Shown here in pieces: positions 1 through 9,139 of a stretch of DNA of 64,000 bases. Source of the DNA: Ichthyophis bannanicus. Its lineage: Eukaryota; Chordata; Amphibia; Gymnophiona; Ichthyophiidae. Position 1 is the stretch's first letter. The number at the start of each line of letters is the position of its first letter. The stretch lies in NCBI GenBank assembly GCA_033557465.1, contig CM066037.1:200445156-200509155 (forward strand), in the 5' to 3' direction. The translations under genes were made by a program, and so were the position numbers. The notes under the pieces are model-generated. The model ran no database searches, was not told the origin of the DNA, and saw only the letters and a list, made by a program, of their open reading frames with translations.

Positions 1-59
1 TAAACCAATATAGAAAAATGGATAAATAAATAAAATATTTTTTTTCATAGCACAGTAGC

Positions 60-1215
60 AGAAAAGAAAGAAAACAGCATAGAGATTGGATTTGGTCAGT
101 CTCAGCCCTTTCCTCCAAACACAGTTTGAAAGAGATTTTCCGTTTAGGGCAAAAACTCCTGTATGAGGGTTCAAAATATAAATATGACAGTAAGACATTC
201 CAGAGAGAAGGTGCAGTGAAAAAGTAAACCAAAGCATGTGCATACTCTAATGTGACTGAAGCAACTGAAAGGATGCAAAAATGATTCTCCTGAGCTGAGC
301 ATAATATACAAGCAGACACATAAGGACTGGTAAGAGAGACAAGGTAAGAGGGTGTGTGAGGGTAGAAAGCTTTGTGTACAAGAACCAGTTTCTTAAAATT
401 CATCCTTTGGTGAAGGGGAAGCCAATGAAATTGAATGAACAATGAAGATACATGATCATATTTAGTAGCATGTCCCAGAATGCAAATCACAGTATTTTGA
501 ATTGTCTACAGTCGTTTCATTTCAGCAGCAAAGATTCCAGAATAAACCATATTGCAGTAGTCCAGTCATGAGGTGACTACTGCATGGATCAGAGTATTCT
601 GGACAGGAGTGTCCAAAAGTGAATAACAGTGCGGAACTGACAAAGGGCAAGAAAAGTAGATTTTGTTAGGGCAGATATGTGACAATGGAATGAAAGTTCC
701 AAGTGAACATGAATCCACAGATATTGGAAGTAATCAATGAGTGTGATCTGGGCATTTGCCAGTGTTTCTGTAACCACAAGTTGAGGGAGATGTCTGACAA
801 TCCAGATAGCGGTGGTTTTCTGAGGATTTAATTTCAGGTTGTTTGCTCAGAGTCAATTTGAGATTTTCTCCAAGCAACCATTAATGGCCGACAAGTCAAG
901 AGAGCAGCAGTCAGTAGAGGTAAATAAAAGAATGTCATTGGCATACATAAATTGGACCCTGTGGAACCCCATGGGGTAATGACTGAGCTGTAGAGGTAGC
1001 AAGGCCAGTGAAAATGGTAAAGATATGTGATATAAGAAAGGAATTAAACCAGTCGAAAACAGTACCCCCAGTGTAAATGTCGTAAAATCTGGTAAGAAGA
1101 ATCTTATGATCTACTGGTCAAAGGCTGAAGAGAGATCCAGTGTCCAAGAAACGATGATTAGTATTGAGCAAGGCCGTGATGACAGTTTTGATGCCATGGC
1201 CTAAGCAAAAACATG
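60..1215 (-). mobile_element. L2-like LINE, 3' part (segment 3 of a split antisense copy)
   Basis: Read on the minus strand, the region from about 1200 down to 550 gives broken reverse-transcriptase C-terminal sequence typical of the L2/CR1 group. It includes a phrase resembling GVPQG near 960 and a stretch like LDYCN near 560. Stops and frameshifts are frequent, so it is a dead copy. The 5' direction of this LINE continues at 2440-2780 and 10215-11165, which supports one older element split by two later insertions. The lower boundary is not sharp; sequence below about 60 is not assignable. Confidence 0.6.
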
Positions 1216-1310
1216 TACCACAAGGTAGGCAAAAACTCACGTAGCTGTCAAGCACACAGTCCAAAAACGTGATAAGGTGGAAAAACACTTTATTCAGTCT
1301 AGTAAATTAG

Positions 1311-1354
1311 CCAACCCGACACAGGCTGTGTTTCGTAACCTTCGTCAGGGGTTG
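1311..1354 (-). ncRNA. hammerhead-ribozyme-like motif, left arm
   Basis: On the minus strand this reads stem I (CAACCC pairing with GGGTTG), core CTGACGA, GAAA, a 5-bp stem III (ACACA/TGTGT) and a GTC cleavage triplet, in the order of a type I hammerhead. Stem II (AGGTTAC) does not form a proper helix, so the motif is probably degenerate or inactive. An inverted counterpart lies in the other arm at 2323-2366. Confidence 0.35.
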
Positions 1355-2322
1355 ATCAGGCTAAACGCTAAAACATAAAACCATAAAAATAGAATAAAAA
1401 CAAAATATTAAAACCATATACAAGAACAGATGACTAAATTATGAATTCATATATAAGCACAATAAAATTATAAATATCATAAATAGTTAAAAAATAAATA
1501 ATTACAAACATTGAAAAAATGAATAAGAAGGACAATAAAGGCATCCGGAACCCATAACAACCAATATTTGTTCATATAAAGTAGCTTAAAATGGTTCATA
1601 AATACTCAAACATTAAATATCCTATCATCGTTAATAAAAAGTAAAGGGAAACGCAGCAGGAGCGAAGAACCATGGGATAAATATTCTACCACTGAAGGAA
1701 CAATCACCTATTGAACCTAATATATTTGTGAAGAAACAACCCATTCTGAATGTACCACCTTTAAAAACAGGGGATATATCCTAAAGTAAATATCTGTGTT
1801 GTGTGAAACTCACAAGAGACCATTAACTTCAGTATTCTAACTTCACTGTATGTGGTCAAAGAATAGTGGATACCAAAAGTATAAGTAACGCCTACCATCT
1901 GGCTTCAGAGGAATTGTATAGACTGAAAGTTAATGGTCTCTTGTTGGTTGTTATGCTCACATGCTCCATATCATACTTTATTATTGTATGACATATTTAT
2001 CTGCAATTCCTTCTTTTATTTATTTTATTGTTTTAACTGTTTATATGTATTTAATTGACAGTTTTAACAGTGTCATTTTTTACTATTTATCATTTGGTTA
2101 TGAGTAGTTTTATCATTTAATGGGTTCTGGATGCCTTTATTGTCCTTCTTATTCATTTTTTCAATGTTTGTAATTATTTATTTTTTAACTATTTATGATA
2201 TTTATAATTTTATTGTGCTTATGTATATGAATTCATAATTTAGTCATCTGTTCTTGTATATGGTTTTAATATTTTGTTTTTATTCTATTTTTATGGTTTT
2301 ATGTTTTAGCGTTTAGCCTGAT

Positions 2323-2366
2323 CAACCCCTGACGAAGGTTACGAAACACGGCCTATGTCGGGTTGG
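2323..2366 (+). ncRNA. hammerhead-ribozyme-like motif, right arm
   Basis: This is the inverted counterpart of the motif at 1311-1354. Stem I and the CTGACGA, GAAA and GTC core are kept. Stem III is reduced to about 3 bp by two substitutions, and stem II is again not convincing. Confidence 0.3.
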
Positions 2367-2439
2367 CTAATTTACTAGACTGAATAAAGTGGTTTTCCAC
2401 CTTATCACGTTTTTGGACTGTGTGCTAAGCAAAAACATG

Positions 2440-2780
2440 ACTGTTGAGCATGTAGTATATTGTTTTTTTCTACAAAGTTGGTTAACTGATTAAAAATGAT
2501 TTTTTTCAGCCAATTTTGTGATGAATAGTAGGTTGGAATCAGGATGGTAATTTGCTGGGACTGCCAGGTCAAGATTTAATTTCTTAAGATTAGGACGCAC
2601 TACTGCTTGTTTCCAGACTACTGGGACTAAGCCACCTGTCAAGCTATTGTTTATGATTGATAATGCATGCAGCAATAAGGCAAGGAATGGTTCCCCCATC
2701 AAGCTTGATGGAATGGGGTCCAAGGAACAATTTGTTTTCCAGATTTGCAAGTAATGTTTAATGATAGAGAAATCAGTGAC
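2440..2780 (-). mobile_element. L2-like LINE RT fragment (segment 2 of the split antisense copy)
   Basis: The minus-strand ORF at 2490-2750 encodes an RT N-terminal segment of L2 type: LDPIPSSLM, then VWKQAVVRPNLKK, then a degenerate NYRPISNL region. The fragment joins logically to the EN/linker part at 10215-11165 on one side and to the C-terminal part below 1215 on the other. It is a pseudogene with stops on both sides. Confidence 0.65.
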
Positions 2781-2784
2781 TAAA

Positions 2785-3503
2785 TAAGTCAGCTACTTCC
2801 CCTCCTTCTCCTCTTCACTCCCAACTTTTCCCTTCTATCTCTGCTACCCTTTCTTCCTTTTATATGATCTCTGAGGTGGAAATCACACACCTTTCCTCCT
2901 CCAAACTCACTACCTGCTCCTCTGATCCTATTCCCACCCATCTCTTAAGACCCATCTCCTCCACTGTTATCCCTTCCATCTCTCATATTCTCAACCTTTC
3001 ACTCTCCACTGCAACTGTCTCTGCAGCCTTCAAGCATGCTGTAGTTACACCTCTCCTCAAGAAACCCTCATGTGATCCTACCTGTCCTTCTAACTATCGA
3101 CTCCTCCCCTTCATTTCTAAACTACTTGAATGTGCGGTTCACCATTGTTGCCATGACTTTCTCTCCTCTAAAGCCCTCCTGGATCCTTTACAGTCTGGCT
3201 TTTGTCCTTTACATTCTACTGAAATGGCACTTGCAAAAGTCTCCAGTGAGTTCTTCCTGGCAAAATCCAATGACCTTTACTCAGTCCTCATCCTTCTTGA
3301 CCTCTCTGCTGCTTTTGACACTGTTGACCACAACTTTCTCCTTGATACCCTGTCCTCGCTTAGTTTTAAAGTCTCTGTTCTATCCTAGTTCTCTTATTTC
3401 TCCCAACGCTCTTTCAGTGTTTGTTCTGGTGGATTCTCCTCTGCTGCTATCCCGCTCTCAGTTGGTGTACCCCAAGGATCTGTCTTGGGTCCACTCCTTT
3501 TCT
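2785..3503 (+). mobile_element. L2 LINE, RT 5' portion (segment 1, split by DIRS)
   Basis: An ORF at 2864-3388 shows the L2 RT order: DPIPTHLL, FKHAVVTPLLKK, a degenerate NYRPI motif, then LLDLSAAFDTVDH. After a frameshift, [13 protein letters not shown] is encoded at about 3463-3500. The sequence stops at 3503 and resumes at 9140 on the far side of the DIRS element. Compared with the related L2 at 57780-61365, nothing is lost or duplicated at the junction. The 5' end is truncated in the EN-RT linker. Confidence 0.85.
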
Positions 3504-3665
3504 ATCTCCAGGAACAAGCAGGAATAAGTCCTCACATATGGGTACGTCGGTACCGACGGAGCCTGCGCGGGAAAGCTCCCCAGCTTCCCAGAAGGAAAGC
3601 TTTTGGGGCCTCCCACTGCACATGCGCGCTGCCTTCCCGCCTTCCTGACCAACTCTCCTCAGTTC
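3504..3665 (+). repeat. DIRS copy 1 left inverted terminal repeat
   Basis: About 160 bp whose reverse complement recurs at 8952-9111. It contains the near-palindrome GTACGTCGGTACCGAC. The outermost TCTCCAG|GAAC resembles a splice acceptor, because the preceding host L2 sequence is pyrimidine-rich. Confidence 0.9.
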
Positions 3666-3880
3666 TTCTTTTTCCGCGGAGCCAGCAGGTCGTGTTCCTG
3701 TCACCGCTGAAGAAGTTGTTATTTTAATTTATTTCTTTGGCCGCGTGTCTGCCTTCCCCGATTCCAGACCGGTACCGCCGGTCTTTTTCCTTTATTTCTT
3801 AAAAAAAAAAAAAATCTTCTTTTTTCCTCACTTGGTGTGTTTGTTCTGTGAGGCCTTTAGGCCTTCACAAATTCTCCCTC

Positions 3881-5707
3881 ATGGAGAAATAAGCCTCTGG
3901 GTTTAAAAAATGCACCAAGTGCAGCGGTACTATTTCAGTCACAGACACCAATGAATGGTGTCTTAAATGTTTGGGGCCTGACCATTCCATTCCGGATTGC
4001 CCATCCTGTTCTTTGATGTCTAAACGTGGCTTACAGAACCGGGCAGCCAAGTTTCACATGCTCTTTTCTACAGATACTCCAGCATCGACATCTTCCAGGT
4101 CTTCCTCTCCTGATGGATCTCAGGTAACCAAACATTCCTCTGGCAGGTCCTCAAAGGGCAAATCTCCCTCTAAGTATCGAGATACCCCTGGGCTTGACCC
4201 TGAGGACCCTGCCCCAGCCAAACAACCCCGGCGGGAAGCTCCGACTTCCAAAGCTCCTCCTATGGGGTTACAGGTTGACATCGATGGCACGGCCTCGACC
4301 GATCACCTGGTAGACTGTTCTGGGGTACCGGCTCATTCATCCGGTATCGACATCCAGACAGTCGTGGCGTCCATGGATCATACAGTTCAATCCATGCAGC
4401 AGGCCATTTTCGCTTTCATTAAGGCTGCGACGCCTTCGGTACCGCACCCTGCGGCACCGACTCCGGTTCCGGTACCACAACCGATACCGGCACCCAGGCC
4501 ATCCACATCGACCAGGATACCGATTCCGGTTCCCGGTTCCGGGGTTTTTCCCGATACCGATCCAGTTCCGGGTACCCCCGATGTCGATACCGGTCGATAC
4601 GCTTATCGATCCCTGGAAGCAAACAGACGATACTTTGAGTCTTCTGATGATTCTGATTCATCAGATGACTCTGCTGAAGTATCCCTTACTCTACCTGAGG
4701 AGCCCTCTTCTCCAAAGAGGAGAATGTCTCCTCCAGAGGATTTATCCTTTCAAGACTTCATCATTGAAGTAGCTAAAGGTCTTTCTATTTCTGTATCCTC
4801 TGAAAAAGAACCTAGAGCAAAAAAGTTAGACATTTTAGGATACTCTAAGGTTCCCAAAGAGGCAGTCACCTTGCCCATCCATGAAATTCTTCAAGAACAC
4901 ATGATGGACTTATGGGAGACTCCTCTCACCCTATCTCCACATTCTCGTCTTCTGGACACCATGTATCGTGTTCCCCCTTCTCCTGGGTTTCAAAAAACTC
5001 AGCTCCCTCACCACTCCATCGTGGTGCAGTCAGCTATGAAAAGGATAAAGAGTACTAAAAGACACTCTTCTACTCCCCCAGGAAGAGAATGTAGGACTCT
5101 GGATGCTTTTGGAAGAAAAATCTTCCAAGCAAGTATGCTTATTGGCAGAATCAACTCATACAGCCTCTATATGGGCATGTTTCTGAAGGAAATTGCATTA
5201 AAGATACGCCATTTTCTCCCCTTTATCCCAGAGGATAGAAAGGAGGAGTTCCTTCTTTTGCTGAAGCATACCCAAGATATTTCAAAGTTCTCCAACAGAG
5301 CAGCCTTTGACTCCTTTGAGGGTGCTAGCAGAGCCTCAGGGATTGCCATTGCGGCTCGCAGAATTGCTTGGCTCCAGGCCTCTGACCTAGAACCCTGGGT
5401 CCAAGATGGGTTGGGAAATTTGCCCTGTACAGGTGAGAATCTGTTTGGTAAGGAGTGGCAAATCAAAGCCACTCAAATGGATGCAGAAAATGCTGCATTA
5501 GATAGACTTTCTAAGTCTACCTCTACCCCTGTCAAGAAAAAATCTTTCAAAAAGCCTTTCTACAAGAAGGCCAGATTTGCCACAAATACTGGCCAACAAT
5601 CTTCTGCAGCTCGCTTTGCTCCTAAGCGTCAGCAGCCTAAACAGGCCAGGGCAAAACCTGCAGGGGCTGCTACAGCCCAACAGTCTCAACCCCCTCAGGG
5701 ATTTTGA
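3881..5707 (+). pseudogene. gag: DIRS copy 1 gag (early in-frame stop)
   Basis: Gag-like nucleic-acid-binding protein of the DIRS element. The likely original start is ATG at 3881, in the same position as the intact ATG of copy 2 (25286). The fourth codon is TAA (3890-3892). From 3893 the frame is open for about 605 codons to 5707. It encodes a paired CxxC followed by a CX2CX4HX4C zinc knuckle (about 3917-4013), then a proline/serine-rich linker, then an acidic serine patch near 4640-4680. Next comes a conserved helical domain (FQDFIIEVAKGL through NLPCTGENLFGK, about 4750-5450) and a basic C-terminal tail. No ATG lies between the stop and the knuckle, so a knuckle-bearing product would need read-through or non-AUG initiation. 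The end overlaps the RT frame by about 130 nt. Confidence 0.85.
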
Positions 5708-7627
5708 CTTAAATCTAGAGAACTTAACCTTTCTGGCTCTAAAACCAGAACCTCTCACCATTCCAGGAAGGTTAACTCATTTTGCTCCCAGATGGGAGCA
5801 AATCACATCAGAACAATGGACCCTCTCTATCATCAGAGAGGGCTACAAACTACATTTCTCCAACCTTCCTCCCCATACCATGGTGAGAAGTTTCAATTCT
5901 CCCCCATCTCTCCTAGACCTGTTGAGTCAGGAGGTGACCACTCTTCTCGCCCAAAAGGCAATAGAAGAGGTTCCTCTTCCTCAACAGGGATCAGGTTTTT
6001 ACTCCCCTTATTTTCTCATTCCCAAGAAAACAGGGGGGTACAGACCCATTCTGGATCTCAGAGAATTGAACAAATTTCTATACAAGGAGAAATTCAAGAT
6101 GCTTTCTCTAGGTACTCTCCTTCCATACCTACAGAGTCAGGATTGGCTTTGTTCTCTAGATCTCAAGGATGCGTACACACATATACTCATCCATCCATCC
6201 CACAGAAAATTCCTACGGTTTCTGTTCCAGGGAAAACATTTCCAGTACAGAGTACTTCCCTTCGGTCTAGCCTCTGCTCCAAGGGTATTTACCAAATGCA
6301 TGGCAATAGTAGCTGCATTTCTACGCGCCCTGGGAATTTTTGTCTTCCCATACCTGGACGACTGGCTCATCCGAGCTCCATCTCAGTCCGAGGCTCAGAC
6401 TTCCCTGGATCGCACCAGACGCATCCTGCAGTATCTGGGACTTGTGATCAATCTGCCAAAGTCTCAACTCACCCCTACGCAATCCCTGGAGTTCATAGGG
6501 GCCTGGTTGGATACCACCACTGCAAAGGTCTATCTACCCCAGGCCCATTGCCAACGTCTAGTGCACTTAGCCTCTCAGACTCAGTCCAGAAGCCACTTGA
6601 CTGCCAGAGAGATGCTACAACTATTAGGCCACATGGCCTCCACAGTGCATGTGGTGCCTTATGCTCGCTTACATATGAGAGCAGCTCAATGGACTTTATC
6701 CACCCAGTGGACTCAAGCATCAGGAGCTCTCTCAGACCAAATAGCAAGCTCCAATCGTCTCTTTTGGTCTCTCCAATGGTGGATATCCACTCAAAATCTG
6801 TTGTTGGGGGCCCCCTTTCAACCATTGTTGCCCCAAGCAACCCTCACAACAGATGCCTCCCAAACAGGTTGGGGGGCTCATCTCCAAGATCTCTCCACTC
6901 AGGGCACTTGGTCTCCACAGGAGACCACCCTAAATATCAACCACTTGGAACTTCGAGCAATCTTTCTGGCTCTCAAAGTTTTTCATACCCTCCTCAACAA
7001 CATGACAGTCCTTATTCACACGGACAATCAAGTAGCCATGTTTTACATAAACAAACAAGGAGGGACTGGCTCTCTGTCGCTTTGCAACGAAGCTCTAAGA
7101 TTATGGGCCTTCGCCAGAGAGCATCAAATCCATCTCCTGGCAGTATATCTTCCAGGAATCCAAAACTCTTGGGCAGACAGACTCAGTCGAGTTCTGCTTC
7201 CACACGAATGGTCCCTGCACATGGATCAGGTACTCAGAATCTCCAGAAATGGGGAACCCCGGACATAGACCTCTTTGCAAGTCCGTGGAATGCCAAACTT
7301 CCCCGGTTCTGTTCCAGAATTCCATGTCAGGGAGTTCAGGCCAAGGATGCCTTCCTCCTGCATTGGGGTCAGGGCTTCCTGTATGCCTTTCCACCCATTC
7401 CTTTGATTCCCAAGACTCTGTTCAAACTTCAAAGGGATCAAGGGTCCATGATCCTCATAGCTCCACGCTGGCCACGCCAAGTGTGGTACCCTCTACTTCT
7501 GCATCTCTCCCAAGCCCCCTCCCTGGACTTGGGAGCGGCTCCAGACCTTCTGTCTCAGGAGGAGGGGACTTTGTGCCACCCAAACCCCAAGTCCCTTCAC
7601 CTCAGAGCTTGGTTACTGAAGGCCTAG
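5577..7627 (+). pseudogene. DIRS copy 1 reverse transcriptase-RNase H-MT-like polyprotein (one frameshift)
   Basis: The RT frame is open from at least 5577 to 7268. Visible RT motifs are FLIPKKTGGYRPILDLR (about 6009-6060), LDLKDAYTHI, LPFGLASAP and the catalytic YLDD at 6351-6362. RNase H follows with TTDAS, NHLELRA, HTDNQ and NSWADRLS (about 6850-7190). The next domain, methyltransferase-like, starts WGTPDIDLFAS and includes LYAFPP and APRWPRQ; it lies in another frame and ends at 7627. Decayed copy 2 has the two domains in one frame with 13 residues between the flanking tryptophans. Copy 1 gives the same spacing only if one base has been lost in the A-run at 7247-7249. The frame is +1 relative to gag and lacks a nearby ATG, so its initiation is unclear. 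Confidence 0.88.
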
Positions 7628-8664
7628 ACCTTCAACACTTCAATCTTTCGCAGCAAGTGAAGGATATCCTACATGCCTCTAGGAAACCTTCCACTAGGCG
7701 TTCTTACGCTTTTAAATGGAAAAGATTTTCCATTTGGTGTGCTCAAAAGGGTCTTAACCCTCTAGCACTCCCATTAAATTCTCTTTTGGAATATCTCCTG
7801 CATCTCTCCAATGCAGGACTCAAAACGAATTCAGTAAGAGTCCATTTGAGTGCTATTGCGGCATCACTTAAGCCCATCAATGGACAACCTGTTTCCTCTC
7901 ATCCTCTTATTGCAAGATTCATGAGAGGCCTAACCTTAACTAAACCTCCCATTCGACCTCCTCCGGTGGCATGGGACTTAAACTTGGTTCTTGGTCAGCT
8001 TATGAAGCCTCCTTTTGAACCCTTAGCCACTACCTCCTTGAAATTTCTTTCCTGGAAGGTTATTTTTCTTATTGCAGTCACCTCAGCTCGCCGTATCAGT
8101 GAACTGCAAGCTCTAGTGGCTAATCCACCTTATACAAGGTTCCATCATGATAAGGTGGTCCTTAGGACCAATCCCCACTTTATGCCTAAAGTGGTCTCCC
8201 CTTTTCATCTTAATCAAGAGGTATATTTACCTGTCTTTTTTCCAGCTCCTCATGCATCCAGTGCAAAGAGGAACCTTCATACTCTAGACTGTAAAAGAGC
8301 TCTTGCCTTTTACCTCCACAGGACACAGCAACATCGAAAGTCTTCTCAGCTTTTTGTTGCTTTTGATCCTTCTCATTTAGGACTTCCAGTCTCCAAAAGA
8401 ACACTCTCCAATTGGATTTCTCAGTGTATCTCTTCTGCTTACCAGAGTAAGAACCTTTCTCTGGAGGGCCATGTCACCGCTCACAACGTGAGGGCCATGG
8501 CCACCTCTATGGCTCATTTAAACTCTGTGTCCATTGACCAGATCTGTCGAGCAGCCACCTGGGCCTCGGTTCATACCTTTACAGCCCATTACTGTTTGGA
8601 CAAGGACTCCCGCCGGGATGCCTTGTTTGGTCAGGCTGTCCTCAGACACCTGTTCCATTCTTGA
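7249..8664 (+). CDS. DIRS copy 1 tyrosine recombinase
   Basis: An intact ORF of 471 codons encoding the integrase-like tyrosine recombinase that would insert the circular DIRS intermediate. The N-terminal part overlaps the methyltransferase-like domain in another frame, as in DIRS1-type elements. A core-binding domain lies around SRKPSTRRSYAFKWKRF (about 7675-7730). The catalytic domain shows the first arginine in SARRISEL (8089-8094), H and R of HNVRAM (8482-8493), W of ATWAS (8560) and the nucleophilic Y of HYCLD (8590-8592). No stop or frameshift is visible. The first ATG may lie upstream of the true start because the first ~120 residues are low-complexity. Degraded homologues lie in copies 2 and 3. 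Confidence 0.9.
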   Translation: MGNPGHRPLCKSVECQTSPVLFQNSMSGSSGQGCLPPALGSGLPVCLSTHSFDSQDSVQTSKGSRVHDPHSSTLATPSVVPSTSASLPSPLPGLGSGSRPSVSGGGDFVPPKPQVPSPQSLVTEGLDLQHFNLSQQVKDILHASRKPSTRRSYAFKWKRFSIWCAQKGLNPLALPLNSLLEYLLHLSNAGLKTNSVRVHLSAIAASLKPINGQPVSSHPLIARFMRGLTLTKPPIRPPPVAWDLNLVLGQLMKPPFEPLATTSLKFLSWKVIFLIAVTSARRISELQALVANPPYTRFHHDKVVLRTNPHFMPKVVSPFHLNQEVYLPVFFPAPHASSAKRNLHTLDCKRALAFYLHRTQQHRKSSQLFVAFDPSHLGLPVSKRTLSNWISQCISSAYQSKNLSLEGHVTAHNVRAMATSMAHLNSVSIDQICRAATWASVHTFTAHYCLDKDSRRDALFGQAVLRHLFHS

Positions 8665-8777
8665 ACAACTCCAGCCCACCTTCCCTGAATGGATGCCTGA
8701 GATCCATAGGAAGATGAGGAACCTTTCAGGGTCTCATACCCTTCAGGGGATCTCCCAGGCATCTTAGCTAGGGAGTC

Positions 8778-8874
8778 CCCATATGTGAGGACTTATTCCT
8801 GCTTGTTCCTGGAGATAGCACAGTTACTTACCTGTAACAGGTGATCTCTGGGAACAGCAGGAATTAGTCCTCAC
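8778..8874 (+). repeat. DIRS copy 1 internal complementary region
   Basis: 8778-8816 is the reverse complement of the element's left edge (3504 onward). 8817-8874 is the reverse complement of its right edge (9081-9139). In the DIRS1 model this region bridges the two ends so that a single-stranded circle can be closed. The match also fixes the element boundaries. Confidence 0.9.
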
Positions 8875-8951
8875 AACCCACCCGCCTCCCCTAGGAGTTG
8901 TATCTATCTCTCTCTTTCCTTTCCTCTCTCTATTGTCTCAGCTTTAAACTC

Positions 8952-9139
8952 GAACTGAGGAGAGTTGGTCAGGAAGGCAGGAAGGCAGCGCGCATGCGCA
9001 GTGGGAGGCCCCAAAAGCTTTCCTTCTGGGAAGCTGGGGAGCTTTCCCGCGCAGGCTCCGTCGGTACCGACGTACCCATATGTGAGGACTAATTCCTGCT
9101 GTTCCCAGAGATCACCTGTTACAGGTAAGTAACTGTGCT
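8952..9139 (+). repeat. DIRS copy 1 right inverted terminal repeat with 28-bp extension
   Basis: This is the inverted copy of the left repeat with an outer extension of roughly 28 bp that the left repeat lacks; DIRS-1 of Dictyostelium has a similar right extension. The outer end contains CAG|GTAAGT at 9122-9130, a perfect 5' splice-site consensus in the direction of the host gene. Confidence 0.88.

Larger units (their letters stand above)
1216..2424. mobile_element. Penelope-like inverted-repeat insertion with 15-bp target duplication
   Basis: The insertion is flanked by an exact 15-bp direct repeat, CTAAGCAAAAACATG, at 1201-1215 and 2425-2439, and it splits the antisense LINE. About 310 bp at the left (1252-1565) is repeated in inverted orientation at the right (2110-2425), so the unit can fold into a long hairpin. 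Each arm carries CCCCTGACGAAGG followed by TACGAAAC, similar to the terminal repeats of Penelope-like elements, which often carry hammerhead ribozymes. No ORF is present. The superfamily assignment is inference; the inverted arms and the duplication are seen directly. Confidence 0.6.
3504..9139 (+). mobile_element. Near-intact DIRS retrotransposon, copy 1
   Basis: A 5.6 kb element with inverted terminal repeats, gag, RT-RNase H, a methyltransferase-like domain, tyrosine recombinase and an internal complementary region. These are the features of DIRS1-type elements, as opposed to Ngaro types with split direct repeats. The ends were set by matching the junction inside the internal complementary region (8816/8817) to the outer ends. 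The interrupted L2 then rejoins with no target-site duplication, as expected for tyrosine-recombinase integration. Coding capacity is almost complete, with one early gag stop and one frameshift visible. It lies in the sense direction of the host gene. Confidence 0.92.

Noticed and set aside
3447..3727. Several overlapping ORFs of 64-85 codons on both strands at the DIRS left end
   Set aside because: They lie in the terminal inverted repeat, are mirrored at 8898-9170, and have no independent support.
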